From: JAYZAP01 sp964645285
Lineage (GTDB): Bacteria > Pseudomonadota > Alphaproteobacteria > JAAXGF01
Direction: 5' to 3'
DNA: 50,872 nucleotides
NCBI GenBank assembly: GCA_964645285.1
Contig: CAZYDR010000010.1
Coordinates: 1 to 50,872, forward strand
A model generated the notes under the pieces. That model was not told the origin of the DNA. It was given only the letters and a program-made list of their open reading frames with translations, and ran no database searches. The position numbers and the translations under genes were made by a program. Shown piece by piece: positions 16,954 to 25,779 of the stretch (within the stretch, counting starts at the first letter, position 1; every line of letters starts with the position of its first letter).

Positions 16954-17308
16954 ATTGGAACTCTTCTCCGTCCGCCGCATGGGGGCGATGACGATAGCGG
17001 TTCAAGTCCACCCGGCGCTCTAGGGTGAATTCGACGCCCTCCAGTTCCAGCAGGTCGCGTTGCATTAATTCGGAGCCGCCGTCGGGTGTGCGCAGGCTGA
17101 TTTCACCCTTGGCGTTGATCACCCGCCACCACGGCACCTCGGGATCGGTGACCACCGCCAGGGCATAGCCGACCCGGCGCGCCTGGCGGGGTCGCCCGGC
17201 ATAGGCGGCGACGTCGCCATAGGTCATCACCCGGCCCGGCGGGATGGCGCGGATTACCGCGTAATAAGACTCGTATTCGGGTGATGCCATCGACAGATTA
17301 TAGCTCAT
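16952..17308 (-). CDS. Alkyltransferase-like protein (MGMT fold lacking the acceptor Cys)
   Basis: Small protein of about 118 aa related to the C-terminal domain of O6-methylguanine-DNA methyltransferase. Conserved features are IPPGRVMTYGDVAAYAG (minor-groove binding helix region with the arginine finger further on) and ARRVGYAL. The motif that would carry the alkyl-accepting Cys (PCHRV) reads VPWWRVIN, with Trp in place of Cys. Such ATL proteins bind alkylated guanine without repairing it and recruit nucleotide-excision repair. Starts at 17308 (MSYNLS) or 17290 (MASPEY) are both possible; a TATAAT hexamer lies between them. It diverges from the aminotransferase gene. Confidence 0.88.
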   Translation of the reverse strand: MSYNLSMASPEYESYYAVIRAIPPGRVMTYGDVAAYAGRPRQARRVGYALAVVTDPEVPWWRVINAKGEISLRTPDGGSELMQRDLLELEGVEFTLERRVDLNRYRHRPHAADGEEFQ

Positions 17309-17381
17309 CCCGTATTGGCGGCGCGCCCCTGGTGTCCTAGACTTCCGCCTCTGTACCCGCATTCACACCGAGAGAAGACCC

Positions 17382-18683
17382 ATGACAGCACCATTGCGCA
17401 AGGTCGCCTACGGCAAGGGCGTCTATGTTTATGACACTGATGGCAACCAGTTCATCGACGGCTCTTCCGGCCCCACGCTGTTCTGCGTCGGCCACGGCAA
17501 CACCGAAGTCGGCGACGCCATCAAGGCCCAGATCGACCGCATCGCTCACGGCTACCGCTATCTCTTCACCAGCGATCCCCTGGAGCAGCTCCAGGCCCTG
17601 ATCGCCGAAGAAGCCGGCCATGGCCTCAACAACATGGTGTGGGTCTCGGGCGGCTCCGAGGCGGTGGAGTCATGCCTCAAGGTGGCGCTTCAATATCACT
17701 ACGACAGCGGCGAGCCGTCACGTCGGCGCTTCATCTCCCGCCAGCGCTCGTGGCACGGCAATACCCTGGGCGCCCTGGGGGTGTCCGGCTTCAAGGCGCG
17801 GCGCGATCCCTTCGAGGCCGGCCTTGTTGAGTCCAGCCAACTATCGCCGGCCAATGTCTATCGCCCGCCCAACGGCGTCGCGCCCGAAGACGTCGGCGAA
17901 TACTGCGCCAAGGAACTTGAGGACGAGATCGAGCGACTGGGCGCCGAGAACGTCGCCGCGTTTATTTTCGAGCCCGTGGTCGGCGCCGCCGGTGGCGCGG
18001 TACCGGCGCCGCCCGGCTACGCCAAGCGCATCCGCGAGATTTGCGACCGTACCGGGGTGCTGATGATTGCCGACGAGGTCATGTGTGGCGTCGGCCGCTG
18101 CGGCTCGTGGCGTGCCCTTGAGGTCGATGGCGTGGTACCCGACATCATGTCCGTCGCCAAGGGCCTGTCGGGGGGCTATATGCCACTTGGCGCCGCCGTC
18201 TATTCCGACCGGGTCAACGCGCCCATCGCCGCCACCACGGGCGCGGTGATCTCGGGCCATACTTATTCGGGCCACACCACCGCCTGCGCCGCCGGCCTGG
18301 CGGTACAGAAAATCATCCGGCGCGACAATCTGGTCGAAAAAGCCACCGCCGACGGCGAGTATCTGTTCTCCCGTCTCGGCGAGGCCTTGGGCAACCTTGA
18401 TTACGTCGGCGACATTCGCGGCCGTAGTCTGTTCATCGGTATCGAACTGGTGGCCGACCGCGAAACCAAGGAACCCTACGACCCCAACCTCAAGCTATGC
18501 GAAAAGGTTCGCGACACCGCCTTCGACAACGGCCTGATTGTCTATCCCACACCAGGAAACGTCGATGGCGTGCGCGGCGACCAGATGATCGTCTCGCCGC
18601 CCTACACGGCGACCCGCGACGAACTCGACGAGATCGCCGATAAACTGTCCACTACCCTGCACCAGGTTCGCGAGGGGCTGTAA
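17382..18683 (+). CDS. Class III PLP-dependent aminotransferase
   Basis: Aminotransferase of 433 aa that moves an amino group from an amine or omega-amino acid to a keto acid. The cofactor-binding features of the class are visible: WVSGGSEAVESCLK, the Trp-His pair in SWHGNTLGALG, the Asp in MIADEVMCGVGR that contacts the pyridine nitrogen, and the PLP lysine in SVAKGLSGGYMPLG. Substrates of this class include GABA, putrescine, beta-alanine and glutamate semialdehyde; which one is unclear. GAGAGAAG precedes the ATG. It ends 14 bp from the convergent class I/II aminotransferase gene. Confidence 0.93.
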   Translation: MTAPLRKVAYGKGVYVYDTDGNQFIDGSSGPTLFCVGHGNTEVGDAIKAQIDRIAHGYRYLFTSDPLEQLQALIAEEAGHGLNNMVWVSGGSEAVESCLKVALQYHYDSGEPSRRRFISRQRSWHGNTLGALGVSGFKARRDPFEAGLVESSQLSPANVYRPPNGVAPEDVGEYCAKELEDEIERLGAENVAAFIFEPVVGAAGGAVPAPPGYAKRIREICDRTGVLMIADEVMCGVGRCGSWRALEVDGVVPDIMSVAKGLSGGYMPLGAAVYSDRVNAPIAATTGAVISGHTYSGHTTACAAGLAVQKIIRRDNLVEKATADGEYLFSRLGEALGNLDYVGDIRGRSLFIGIELVADRETKEPYDPNLKLCEKVRDTAFDNGLIVYPTPGNVDGVRGDQMIVSPPYTATRDELDEIADKLSTTLHQVREGL

Positions 18684-18697
18684 TCGCACCCTAACGA

Positions 18698-19903
18698 TTA
18701 AGGCCGCGAGCAAAACGGTCGAGGCGGGTGCAGGTCCTCCAGGGTCGCCATGGGGGCCGACAGGGATATGCGCAGGAAGCCAGCGCCGCTGGGACCGAAG
18801 CCGTCGCAAGGCAGGGCGCAGACGCCCTCGGCCTCGAGCCAGCGCTCGGCGAAGTCGATGGACGTGAGGCCGCTGTCGCGCACGTCGATCATCAGAAACA
18901 TGGAACCCTCAGGGCGCAGGCAGCGCACATGGGGCACATAGTTGACCAGATCAGCGACCCGGTCGCGACGATCGCGGAATGCCTGGCGCATAACCTCGAT
19001 CTCGTCGAACTCACGGCTCAGGGCGACCACCGCGGCGGCCTGGATGAACGTCGGGCAGCCATAGAGCAAGCATTGGGCAAGATTATTAAGATGGTGCGGT
19101 AGCTCGCCGGGCGCCACCGACCAGCCAAGACGCCAGCCGGTCATGGTATGAGATTTCGACAGGCTATCGATGATCACCGTGCGTTCGGCCATGCCCGGCA
19201 GCGAGACCAGTGAGCAGTGCGGCCCATCGTAGTTCAAGGTCGCGTAAACCTCGTCGGAGACCACCCAAAGGTCATGGCGAATAGCGATCTCGGCAATGGC
19301 CGCCATCTCGTCCTCGGTCATCACAGCGCCGGTCGGGTTGTGAGGAAAGTTGACCAACAGTACCCGGCTGCGCGGGGTGATGGCGGCGGCCACATCGTCC
19401 GGGTTGAGATGAAAACTGTTATCGCCCTTGAGCGGCACCTGAACCAGGGTGGCGCCGGACGCGCCGGCCACCGCGTGGTAGGTCACATACATGGGTTCCG
19501 GCGAAATGATCTCATCGCCCGGTCCGGCAAGGCACATGATGACGGAATACAGGGCGCACTGGCCGCCCGCCGACACCACCACCGCGCCGGCATCGACCCG
19601 TTGGCCGGTAAGCTGGAAATGGCGCGCGGCGATGGCCTCGCGCAGGGGCAGAATACCCGCCACGGAATTGTAGTGGGTGCGGCCCTGGCGCAGGCTCTCC
19701 ACAACCGCATCGACGATTGGCAGCGGCGTATCGAAATCGGGATCGCCGACAGTGAGAAAGATAACGTCGCGGCCCTCCGTCTTGAGCTGGCTTCCACGGT
19801 GATGGATGTCCCAGGCGCGGGAACCCTCGCCGCCGACACGCTCGACGAGCGGGAAAAAACGCCGGCCGGATTGGCTATCGACGGACGCTGTATCAGGAGC
19901 CAT
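18698..19903 (-). CDS. Class I/II PLP-dependent aminotransferase
   Basis: Fold-type I aminotransferase of 401 aa. Landmarks are VGDPDFDTPLPIVDAV near the N-terminus, the Asn/Pro pair LVNFPHNPTGAV, the cofactor Asp in WVVSDEVYATLNY, and the Schiff-base lysine in IDSLSKSHTMTGWRLGW. The pattern fits aspartate/arginine:pyruvate-type transaminases. The body of the gene follows a terminator hairpin at 19926-19955, so it is probably transcribed separately from the oxidase/transporter operon upstream. Together with its convergent neighbour it supports an amino-acid catabolism role; the substrate is not determinable from the sequence. Confidence 0.92.
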   Translation of the reverse strand: MAPDTASVDSQSGRRFFPLVERVGGEGSRAWDIHHRGSQLKTEGRDVIFLTVGDPDFDTPLPIVDAVVESLRQGRTHYNSVAGILPLREAIAARHFQLTGQRVDAGAVVVSAGGQCALYSVIMCLAGPGDEIISPEPMYVTYHAVAGASGATLVQVPLKGDNSFHLNPDDVAAAITPRSRVLLVNFPHNPTGAVMTEDEMAAIAEIAIRHDLWVVSDEVYATLNYDGPHCSLVSLPGMAERTVIIDSLSKSHTMTGWRLGWSVAPGELPHHLNNLAQCLLYGCPTFIQAAAVVALSREFDEIEVMRQAFRDRRDRVADLVNYVPHVRCLRPEGSMFLMIDVRDSGLTSIDFAERWLEAEGVCALPCDGFGPSGAGFLRISLSAPMATLEDLHPPRPFCSRP

Positions 19904-19925
19904 GGCAACACCGACAAAAAGAGAA

Positions 19926-19955
19926 GAGAAAAGCCCACGCCATAGCTGCGCGGGC
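19926..19955 (-). terminator. Terminator after the transporter/oxidase operon
   Basis: On the minus strand the stem GCCCGCGC/GCGTGGGC (one G-U pair) with a 7-nt loop is followed by TTTTCTC and more pyrimidines. It lies between the oxidase stop (20019) and the aminotransferase start (19903). Confidence 0.55.
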
Positions 19956-20018
19956 GAGCCAACTATCCCATGAAGAACACGGGCCGTTCAACACAAAGCA
20001 TGACAGCGGGCGCCCCGG

Positions 20019-21290
20019 TCAGGCGCGGAGCGCGTCCAGAGTCTGGAGGTACCAGTATTTGAGCTGCGCCCCGGCAACACCAAGCGGGCCGAATGTGGAC
20101 CGCAGGCCAAACGGCGCCAGCAGACGATAGCTGTCGTCGCCCCCGGCAATGGCGCCGGCGATCATCTCACCGGCCATGGTGGTGGTATTCATCCCGTGGC
20201 CGCCAAAGCCCATGGCGTACCACACGCCTGGCGTCACCTCGCCGACCTGAGGCATCTGGTGGATGGCGTAGCTCATGAGGCCGCTCCACGCAGTCTCCAT
20301 GCGAACGCCGCGAAGCTGGGGATAGACCTTGAGCAGATCGCCGCGCATGACATCAGCCAGATTGGCCGGGTCGCCAAGGGTGGAGACGCGGCCGCCCCAC
20401 AGAATATGGCTGTCGTGAAGCGCCCGGTAATAGTCGAGGGCGAAGCGCGTATCGGCGATGGCGTAGGGTACGCGAATAGCTGAGCGCAGGCGGTTGCCAA
20501 GCGGCTCGGTGACGGCCACGTAGGTGGCGACCGGGACGATGGCGCCTGATAATTTGCCATGGAGGCCGTCGATATAGCCGCCACAAGTCATGACCACGCG
20601 GGACGCCCGCACCGTGCCGTGTGCCGTGTGCACCAGCTTTTCGGGTTTATCCAGGCCAAGCGACGTTACCGGTGAACTCTCGAAAATACGGGCACCGGCG
20701 GCGACCGCGGCGGCGGCCACTCCCAGGCTGTAATTCAATGGATGGAACTGAAATCCGGCGGTCCCGAACAGGCCGTCGTAATAGCGTTCGCTGATCAACA
20801 CCTCACGCAGTTTTTCGCGCGGCCAGAATTCGTGCATCGCAGCGAAGTTCTCGGCCATATAGTCCCGTTCGCGTTTAAGACCGTCGGCATCATCAAACCA
20901 TGATGCGGAAATAACGCCGTCAACTACCGGACCGCAATCGATAGCGTGGGTTTCGATGCGCTGACGCATCAGGCTCACGGCATCCCGGCTCAGATCGTAG
21001 AGTTTCCGGGCGTGGTCAAGACCCAGTTGCGCCGCCAATTTACGAGGCGACTTCGAAAATCCGGGAGACACAAACCCGCCGTTACGCCCCGAGGCGCCCC
21101 AACCGGCGCGATGGGCCTCAACCAGGGCCACGGATACGCCCCGCTCGGCAAGCCCCAACGCCGTCGATAGGCCGGCCAGCCCGCCGCCGACAACGCATAC
21201 ATCGGCCTCGACGTCGCCGACCAACGGCAAACGCGCTTCGCACGGGGTCGCCGTGCGGGCGTAATGGGAATCAATATAGCAAGCAGTCAT
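20019..21290 (-). CDS. FAD-dependent oxidoreductase, gamma-glutamylputrescine oxidase-like
   Basis: DAO-family flavoprotein of about 423 aa. VCVVGGGLAGLSTALGLAERG is the FAD-binding loop (about residues 30-50), followed by GWGASGRNGGFVSPG; the C-terminal FAD contact is MGFGGHGMNTTTMAGE. The overall pattern resembles PuuB, which oxidises gamma-glutamylputrescine. It is the last gene after the ATPase and permease genes of a polyamine-type ABC transporter, 42 bp downstream, so it likely oxidises the imported amine or its glutamylated form. The ATG at 21290 is preferred over 21299 on similarity of the N-terminus; this choice is uncertain. Confidence 0.88.
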   Translation of the reverse strand: MTACYIDSHYARTATPCEARLPLVGDVEADVCVVGGGLAGLSTALGLAERGVSVALVEAHRAGWGASGRNGGFVSPGFSKSPRKLAAQLGLDHARKLYDLSRDAVSLMRQRIETHAIDCGPVVDGVISASWFDDADGLKRERDYMAENFAAMHEFWPREKLREVLISERYYDGLFGTAGFQFHPLNYSLGVAAAAVAAGARIFESSPVTSLGLDKPEKLVHTAHGTVRASRVVMTCGGYIDGLHGKLSGAIVPVATYVAVTEPLGNRLRSAIRVPYAIADTRFALDYYRALHDSHILWGGRVSTLGDPANLADVMRGDLLKVYPQLRGVRMETAWSGLMSYAIHQMPQVGEVTPGVWYAMGFGGHGMNTTTMAGEMIAGAIAGGDDSYRLLAPFGLRSTFGPLGVAGAQLKYWYLQTLDALRA

Positions 21291-21332
21291 AAGGTCCACC
21301 CGCGCCGACGGCTCGGCGCGGGCATGGAGCCT

Positions 21333-22445
21333 CTATTCCTGAGGAAGTAGAACCACCGAGTCCTGGGACCAAGTCAACCAGATAGCCTGGTCGGAACCTT
21401 CTCTCACTCTCATATCACCAGCGCCACTGCTGTCCAAGTTCTGGGCGGCCACCGCGACGGGCGCCTCGTTGCCGGGAACATTGACATAGAAGTGACTGCG
21501 GTCACCGAGATAGGCCGACGGGCCCATTTGGCCCTGAACATTGTTGACCTGCTCGCTTGGCGCCGCGTTGGCAATAACCAGCTTCTCCGGGCGGATCGCC
21601 ACCAACACGTCGCTGCCTTCGGCGATGGCATCACTCGGCGTGTTCGAGCAAACCTTGCCCAGTGGGCCGGCATCGACAGTGGTCAGGCCGTTAGCGACCG
21701 ACGTTACAGAACCATTGAAGAAATTCATGGTGCCGATGAAGTCGGCCACGAAACGACAATTCGGTGCCTCGTAGAGTCTAACCGGGTCCTCTACCTGGAG
21801 CGCCCTGCCGGCCGATATGACGGCGATGCGGTCGGACATGGTCAGCGCTTCTTCCTGATCGTGGGTCACGAACACGAAGGTAATGCCGACTTCCCTCTGG
21901 AGAGCCCGCAACTCAAGCTGCATCTGCTCGCGCAGCTTCTTGTCGAGCGCGCCAAGCGGCTCATCAAGCAACAGCACCTTGGGCCGCTTGATCAGGGCGC
22001 GGGCCAGAGAGACACGCTGACGCTCACCGCCGGAGAGCTCGTTGGACTTCCGAGCATGGTAGCCGGGAAGCTTGATCATCTCAAGCATCTCATCGACCAT
22101 CTTCTTGATCTCGGGCTTCTCAAGCCCCGACTTACGCATGCCGTAGGCGATGTTTTGGCCGACATCGAGATGCGGGAAAATGGCGTAGTTCTGGAACACC
22201 ATGTTGACCGGCCGATGGTTCGGCGCCACCGTCGACATGGGCTGATCATCTATGAAAAGCTCACCCTTGGTCGGGGATTCGAAGCCCGCCAGCAGACGCA
22301 GCAAGGTGGTCTTGCCGCAGCCGGAGGGTCCGAGAAGGGAAAAGAACTCGCCACGGGTAATATCCATATCCACGTCGTCGACCGCACGGACCTTCCCGAA
22401 ATGCTTCGAGACGCCGCGCAGGGAGATAAAGTCTTGATCACTCAT
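21333..22445 (-). CDS. ABC transporter ATP-binding protein, polyamine type (PotA/PotG-like)
   Basis: ATPase subunit of 370 aa energising import of an amine. Walker A is GPSGCGKTTLLRLL, the signature is LSGGERQRVSLARAL, Walker B is KVLLLDEPLGALD, and the H-loop is FVTHDQEEALTMSD. A C-terminal TOBE-type domain (about residues 280-370) is present, as in PotA and PotG. The start at 22445 lies 4 bp after the permease stop; an upstream GTG at 22457 would overlap. The gene follows two permease genes in the same operon, and the family normally couples to a PotB/PotC-type pair. Confidence 0.95.
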   Translation of the reverse strand: MSDQDFISLRGVSKHFGKVRAVDDVDMDITRGEFFSLLGPSGCGKTTLLRLLAGFESPTKGELFIDDQPMSTVAPNHRPVNMVFQNYAIFPHLDVGQNIAYGMRKSGLEKPEIKKMVDEMLEMIKLPGYHARKSNELSGGERQRVSLARALIKRPKVLLLDEPLGALDKKLREQMQLELRALQREVGITFVFVTHDQEEALTMSDRIAVISAGRALQVEDPVRLYEAPNCRFVADFIGTMNFFNGSVTSVANGLTTVDAGPLGKVCSNTPSDAIAEGSDVLVAIRPEKLVIANAAPSEQVNNVQGQMGPSAYLGDRSHFYVNVPGNEAPVAVAAQNLDSSGAGDMRVREGSDQAIWLTWSQDSVVLLPQE

Positions 22446-22449
22446 AATT

Positions 22450-23280
22450 CTAGACACCAGAGGCTGTTTTGAGTTGGGTACCGCGCCGCCTGAACCACTC
22501 AGCGAAGCTCACCACGACAAACGACGCGACGAGAATGCAGGCGCCCAACGCGAGTACGCTCGGCAACTTCGCAGGGAAACGGAGCTGACTCCAAATGTAA
22601 ACCGGCAACGTCACGTCGGTGCCGGCGAGGAAGAAGGCGAGAATGAACTCGTCAAACGAGATCGTAAACGACAACAGAAGGCTGGCGATGATACCCGGTA
22701 TTGCCAGCGGGAAAGTCACCCGCCAGAACGTCATCCAGGCGCCTTCGCCCAGATCAAGCGAGGCTTCCTCGAGGTTCTTGTCGAACCCTTCAAGGCGCGA
22801 AATCATCACCAGCATGGCAAACGGCACGCAAACCAGCGCATGGCCGATACCGATGGTAAACAGGGACAAACCGAGGCCCGAAAAATTCGCCACCACCAGC
22901 AGGGCGATGCCCATGATGATGCCGGGAATAACCAGCGGGATCATGATGAAACCGACAATCGGACCGCGGCCCGGCAGGCGATAACGGGTCACCGCCTTGG
23001 CCGCCAGGGTCGCCATGATCGTGGCGATCAAGGAAACAATCGCGGCAACCTGGACGCTGTTGTACAGCGCATCCAGCAAGCCGGGGCTGTTCGCCATCTT
23101 GCCATACCACTCGAAGGTAAAGCCCTTGAGCGGGAATGCGATGTAGATCGAGTCGTTGAACGAGAACAACGGCAGGAACAACACCGGGATGTAAACGAAG
23201 GCCAGATAGATTACGGCATACACACCGAGAACGCCGAACTTGGGCCCATGGACGTAAGTCGCTCGTGTTGCTGCACTCAT
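22450..23280 (-). CDS. ABC transporter permease, PotC/PotI-like
   Basis: Inner-membrane permease of 276 aa with about six hydrophobic segments, beginning at VYAVIYLAFVYIPVLFLPLF. The cytoplasmic EAA loop that contacts the ATPase reads EEASLDLGEGAWMTFWRVTF, with the expected EA...DLG...F pattern. FDEFILAFFLAGTD near the end is typical of PotC-like subunits. Its ATG overlaps the stop of the upstream permease by 4 bp (ATGA), indicating translational coupling and a heterodimeric pore. It is followed 4 bp later by the ATPase gene. Confidence 0.94.
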   Translation of the reverse strand: MSAATRATYVHGPKFGVLGVYAVIYLAFVYIPVLFLPLFSFNDSIYIAFPLKGFTFEWYGKMANSPGLLDALYNSVQVAAIVSLIATIMATLAAKAVTRYRLPGRGPIVGFIMIPLVIPGIIMGIALLVVANFSGLGLSLFTIGIGHALVCVPFAMLVMISRLEGFDKNLEEASLDLGEGAWMTFWRVTFPLAIPGIIASLLLSFTISFDEFILAFFLAGTDVTLPVYIWSQLRFPAKLPSVLALGACILVASFVVVSFAEWFRRRGTQLKTASGV

Positions 23281-24212
23281 GCCACGCGCTTCCTAAAGCT
23301 CTTGGTGCCCCAAAGGAAGGCACAGATTAACAGGGTGATGCCGACCATCGAGATGATCGACAGGGCGGCGCCAAGGGGCCAGTTGTTGGCCTTGCCGAAC
23401 ATCGACTGGATGATGTTGCCAATCATGATGCCGGTGGTGCCGCCAACCAGTTTCGGCGTCACGTAATCGCCGACCGTGGGAATGAACACCAACAGGCTCG
23501 CCGCGATGGTACCCGGCATTGAAAGCGGCAGGGTGACCCGCATGAACCGCCAAAATGCGTTATCGCCAAGGTCTGTCGCCGCTTCCAATAGCGAGCGGTC
23601 GATTTTCTCAAGCGATACGTAAATCGGCAAAATCGCGAAGGCCGCCCAGGCGTGAGCCAGGGTGATAACCACCGCCGTCGGGTTATAGAGCAGGAACTCC
23701 AACGGCGCGCCGATCAAATCCAAACCGAGCAGGCCCGAATTGATGACGCCATTGTAACCAAGGATGATCTTCCACGAGAAAACCCGCAGCAGATAACTGG
23801 TCCAGAACGGCACGGTGATGAGGATCAGCCAGATCAGCTTGTGTTTGGTGACCCGGAAGGCGATAAAATACGCCATGGGATAGGCCAGCAACACCGTCGC
23901 CAACGTCACCATGCCCGACATCCGCATGGACTTGAAAAGCAACGCCGAATAAATCCTCTTCTCGAAGAAAACGGCGTAGTTGGCTAGAGTGAAGGTGCGG
24001 TCAAAGTCAAGATAGTCCTGAGACCAGAAACTAAATGTGACCAGCAATCCGATCGGCAACGCCAGCGCCACGAGCAACAGCCCGAGTGTCGGCGACAGCA
24101 GCGAATAGCCCCGGACAAACTCGTACTTGAGAAACATCCGGTGGAACCATGCGATAGGCCCCGTGGTCGATTTAACGACCGCAACCGGCGCGTTGGCTAC
24201 CCGATCAGCCAT
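23277..24212 (-). CDS. ABC transporter permease, PotB/PotH-like
   Basis: Inner-membrane permease of 311 aa. After a cytoplasmic N-terminus of about 40 residues it has six predicted membrane segments (the first LGLLLVALALPIGLLVTFSF). The EAA loop reads LLEAATDLGDNAFWRFMRVT. PTVGDYVTPKLVGG is a PotB/PotH landmark. GTGAGGA precedes the ATG. It pairs with the next permease, which it overlaps by 4 bp. Upstream lies a 247-bp spacer holding the duplicated terminator-promoter module, so the permease/ATPase part may have its own promoter separate from the binding-protein genes. Confidence 0.94.
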   Translation of the reverse strand: MADRVANAPVAVVKSTTGPIAWFHRMFLKYEFVRGYSLLSPTLGLLLVALALPIGLLVTFSFWSQDYLDFDRTFTLANYAVFFEKRIYSALLFKSMRMSGMVTLATVLLAYPMAYFIAFRVTKHKLIWLILITVPFWTSYLLRVFSWKIILGYNGVINSGLLGLDLIGAPLEFLLYNPTAVVITLAHAWAAFAILPIYVSLEKIDRSLLEAATDLGDNAFWRFMRVTLPLSMPGTIAASLLVFIPTVGDYVTPKLVGGTTGIMIGNIIQSMFGKANNWPLGAALSIISMVGITLLICAFLWGTKSFRKRVA

Positions 24213-24341
24213 GACAAATCCTCACTTTCATCCATACCAGTTCCATTGTCCCCAGGGAACTCGTTCGCAACCATCGTATACACGGTGCTGCCAATTTATG
24301 AAAGCGTGCGACGCCAATAATCGATGGGTGATGAGGAATGC

Positions 24342-24371
24342 ACCGTACTGCGGCGCACACATCAGCGTCAA
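24342..24371 (-). promoter_or_regulatory. Possible promoter for the permease/ATPase genes
   Basis: On the minus strand TTGACG (24371-24366) is followed after 18 bp by TACGGT (24347-24342). It lies just after the terminator, and the same arrangement is kept in the second copy. The -10 match is weak. Confidence 0.35.
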
Positions 24372-24379
24372 CGCTCAAC

Positions 24380-24421
24380 AAAAAAACATCCCCGCCAGTC
24401 CCGAAAGTGGGGCTGGCGAGG
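24380..24421 (-). terminator. Rho-independent terminator after SBP1
   Basis: Minus-strand stem formed by CCTCGCCAGCCCC against GGGACTGGCGGGGA, loop near TTTC, followed by seven Ts. It would separate the binding-protein transcript from the permease genes, allowing partial read-through. Confidence 0.75.
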
Positions 24422-24458
24422 ACTTACGAACGATCGTTCGCTTTACAGAGGCGGCCTT

Positions 24459-25592
24459 CTAGAAGCCCGCCTTGACCTCTTCGAACATGGTCTGGAGCTC
24501 GGGCTCGTTGCCGATCGCCGCCTGGAAGATACCCGAGGAGATGAGCGCGTCGGGATCGTCTGACAGGCCCCTCGCCGCGAGTTCCTCGGCGGTGACGTTG
24601 TCGAAGGCCCTGGCGTTGGAGTGGCCGTAGCCCCACTCGGTGATCTCGAAGTACCCGGCCTCCTTGCTGAGGTAGGCGTCGAGCGCCGCATAGGAGCGGT
24701 CGAGCTTGGCCGGATCGGCCCAGCTCATCAGGCTAAGGCCGCAAGTCCAGGTCATGGCGCCTTCCTTGGGCACCATGAAACGCACCGGCAATCCCTGGTT
24801 GGTGAGCTCGAGGGCCGAGGAGTTCCAGGTCGCTGCGGCAACCAACTCACCCGAGGCCAACGCCTGCTCGACCTCGGTCATGCTGTTGGAGTAGAAACGT
24901 AGCAGGGGGATCTGCTCCTGGAGCAGTTTCTTGGTCGTCGCCACCTCGTCCGGTGTCATGTTGTAGGGGTCCACGGCGCCGGCATAGATCGCCGCCACCA
25001 TGACGCCATCGATCAGGCTGTCGATCATCGACAGCCGGCCGGCGTAACGCTTGTCCCAAAGCAGGCCCCAGGACTCTTCCTCGATATCGACCAGATCGGT
25101 GCGATAGGTGATCGAGGTCTGGCCCCAGTCCATGCAGACCCACAGACGCTTGCCGCCGTGGATGGTGTCTGGGACGTTGGTCAGGCTGGGGATCATCTCA
25201 CCCCAATTGCTGAGACGATCGGAGTCGATCTCGGCCAGCATGCCGGCATCGTTCCAGTGGTTGATCTTGTACGAGCAAGGCGCCGTGACGTCGGGCTGGA
25301 AGCCGGCCCGCATCTTGGCAAAGGCCTCCTCCTCGTCGCCAAAGAACGAGAAATTAGGCCGCTCGCCATAGGCATCGATGTACTGGCCAATAAAGCCGTC
25401 GTCGTCGTAGCCCCCCCAGGTGAACACCATCGGGTTATCCTCGTCGGCGGCCCCGGCGACCTTCGGTCCGAACACCATGCCAAACGACATCACGCCGGCC
25501 GAGGTCAACGCTGTGTTCATCTGGCGGCGCGAGAGCCGGCCGGTTTCGATGGCCTGCACCAGCCGTTCGGTACTTACATCATTCCAGTCCAT
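24459..25592 (-). CDS. Polyamine-type ABC transporter solute-binding protein 1 (SBP_bac family, PotD/PotF-like)
   Basis: Periplasmic binding protein of 377 aa. The start MDWNDVSTERL at 25592 has GGAGGAG nine bases upstream. An N-terminal helix of about 20 residues precedes a Tat-like signal (LSRRQMNTALTSAGVMSF, cleavage near VAGAA). The mature part begins PMVFTWGGYDDDGF and contains ASGELVAAATWNSSA and the C-terminal SSGIFQAAIG. It is about 80% identical to the next protein upstream, SBP2, the two genes being a tandem duplication. It directly precedes the permease genes, so it probably delivers an amine or small cation to them. The ligand is not known. Confidence 0.93.
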   Translation of the reverse strand: MDWNDVSTERLVQAIETGRLSRRQMNTALTSAGVMSFGMVFGPKVAGAADEDNPMVFTWGGYDDDGFIGQYIDAYGERPNFSFFGDEEEAFAKMRAGFQPDVTAPCSYKINHWNDAGMLAEIDSDRLSNWGEMIPSLTNVPDTIHGGKRLWVCMDWGQTSITYRTDLVDIEEESWGLLWDKRYAGRLSMIDSLIDGVMVAAIYAGAVDPYNMTPDEVATTKKLLQEQIPLLRFYSNSMTEVEQALASGELVAAATWNSSALELTNQGLPVRFMVPKEGAMTWTCGLSLMSWADPAKLDRSYAALDAYLSKEAGYFEITEWGYGHSNARAFDNVTAEELAARGLSDDPDALISSGIFQAAIGNEPELQTMFEEVKAGF

Positions 25593-25696
25593 AGGTAGGT
25601 ACTCCTCCCAAAATTTAAGTTTGTCCCCACCGTTTCCGCCAGACCTGACGCTATGAAAGCGTGCGACGCCAATAATCGATGGGTGATGAGAAATGC

Positions 25697-25726
25697 ACCG
25701 TACTGCGGCGCACACATCAGCGTCAA
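25697..25726 (-). promoter_or_regulatory. Possible promoter for SBP1
   Basis: TTGACG (25726-25721, minus strand), 18-bp spacer, TACGGT (25702-25697), conserved exactly with copy A. It would give a leader of about 100 nt before the SBP1 start. Confidence 0.35.
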
Positions 25727-25734
25727 CGCTCAAC

Positions 25735-25779
25735 AAAAAAAACATCCCCGCCAGTCCCAAAAGCGGGGCTGGCGGGGAC
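25735..25779 (-). terminator. Rho-independent terminator after SBP2
   Basis: Minus-strand stem CCCCGCCAGCCCC against the complementary GGGACTGGCGGGG, followed by eight Ts. In this copy the outer stem is perfectly paired, while copy A has one mismatch. Confidence 0.8.

Larger units (their letters stand above)
24297..24465. repeat. Duplicated intergenic module, copy A (between SBP1 and permease)
   Basis: About 169 bp that match 25653-25821 with six substitutions and one A-run length change. It holds, in minus-strand order, the binding-protein stop region, a 14-bp palindrome (24427-24440), a terminator and a promoter-like pair. It is the left end of a tandem duplication of about 1.36 kb. Confidence 0.9.

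Noticed and set aside
17290..17302. TATAAT six bases before an ATG, suggesting a leaderless start for the alkyltransferase-like gene
   Set aside because: No credible -35 element lies at the right distance, and an upstream ATG is equally possible.
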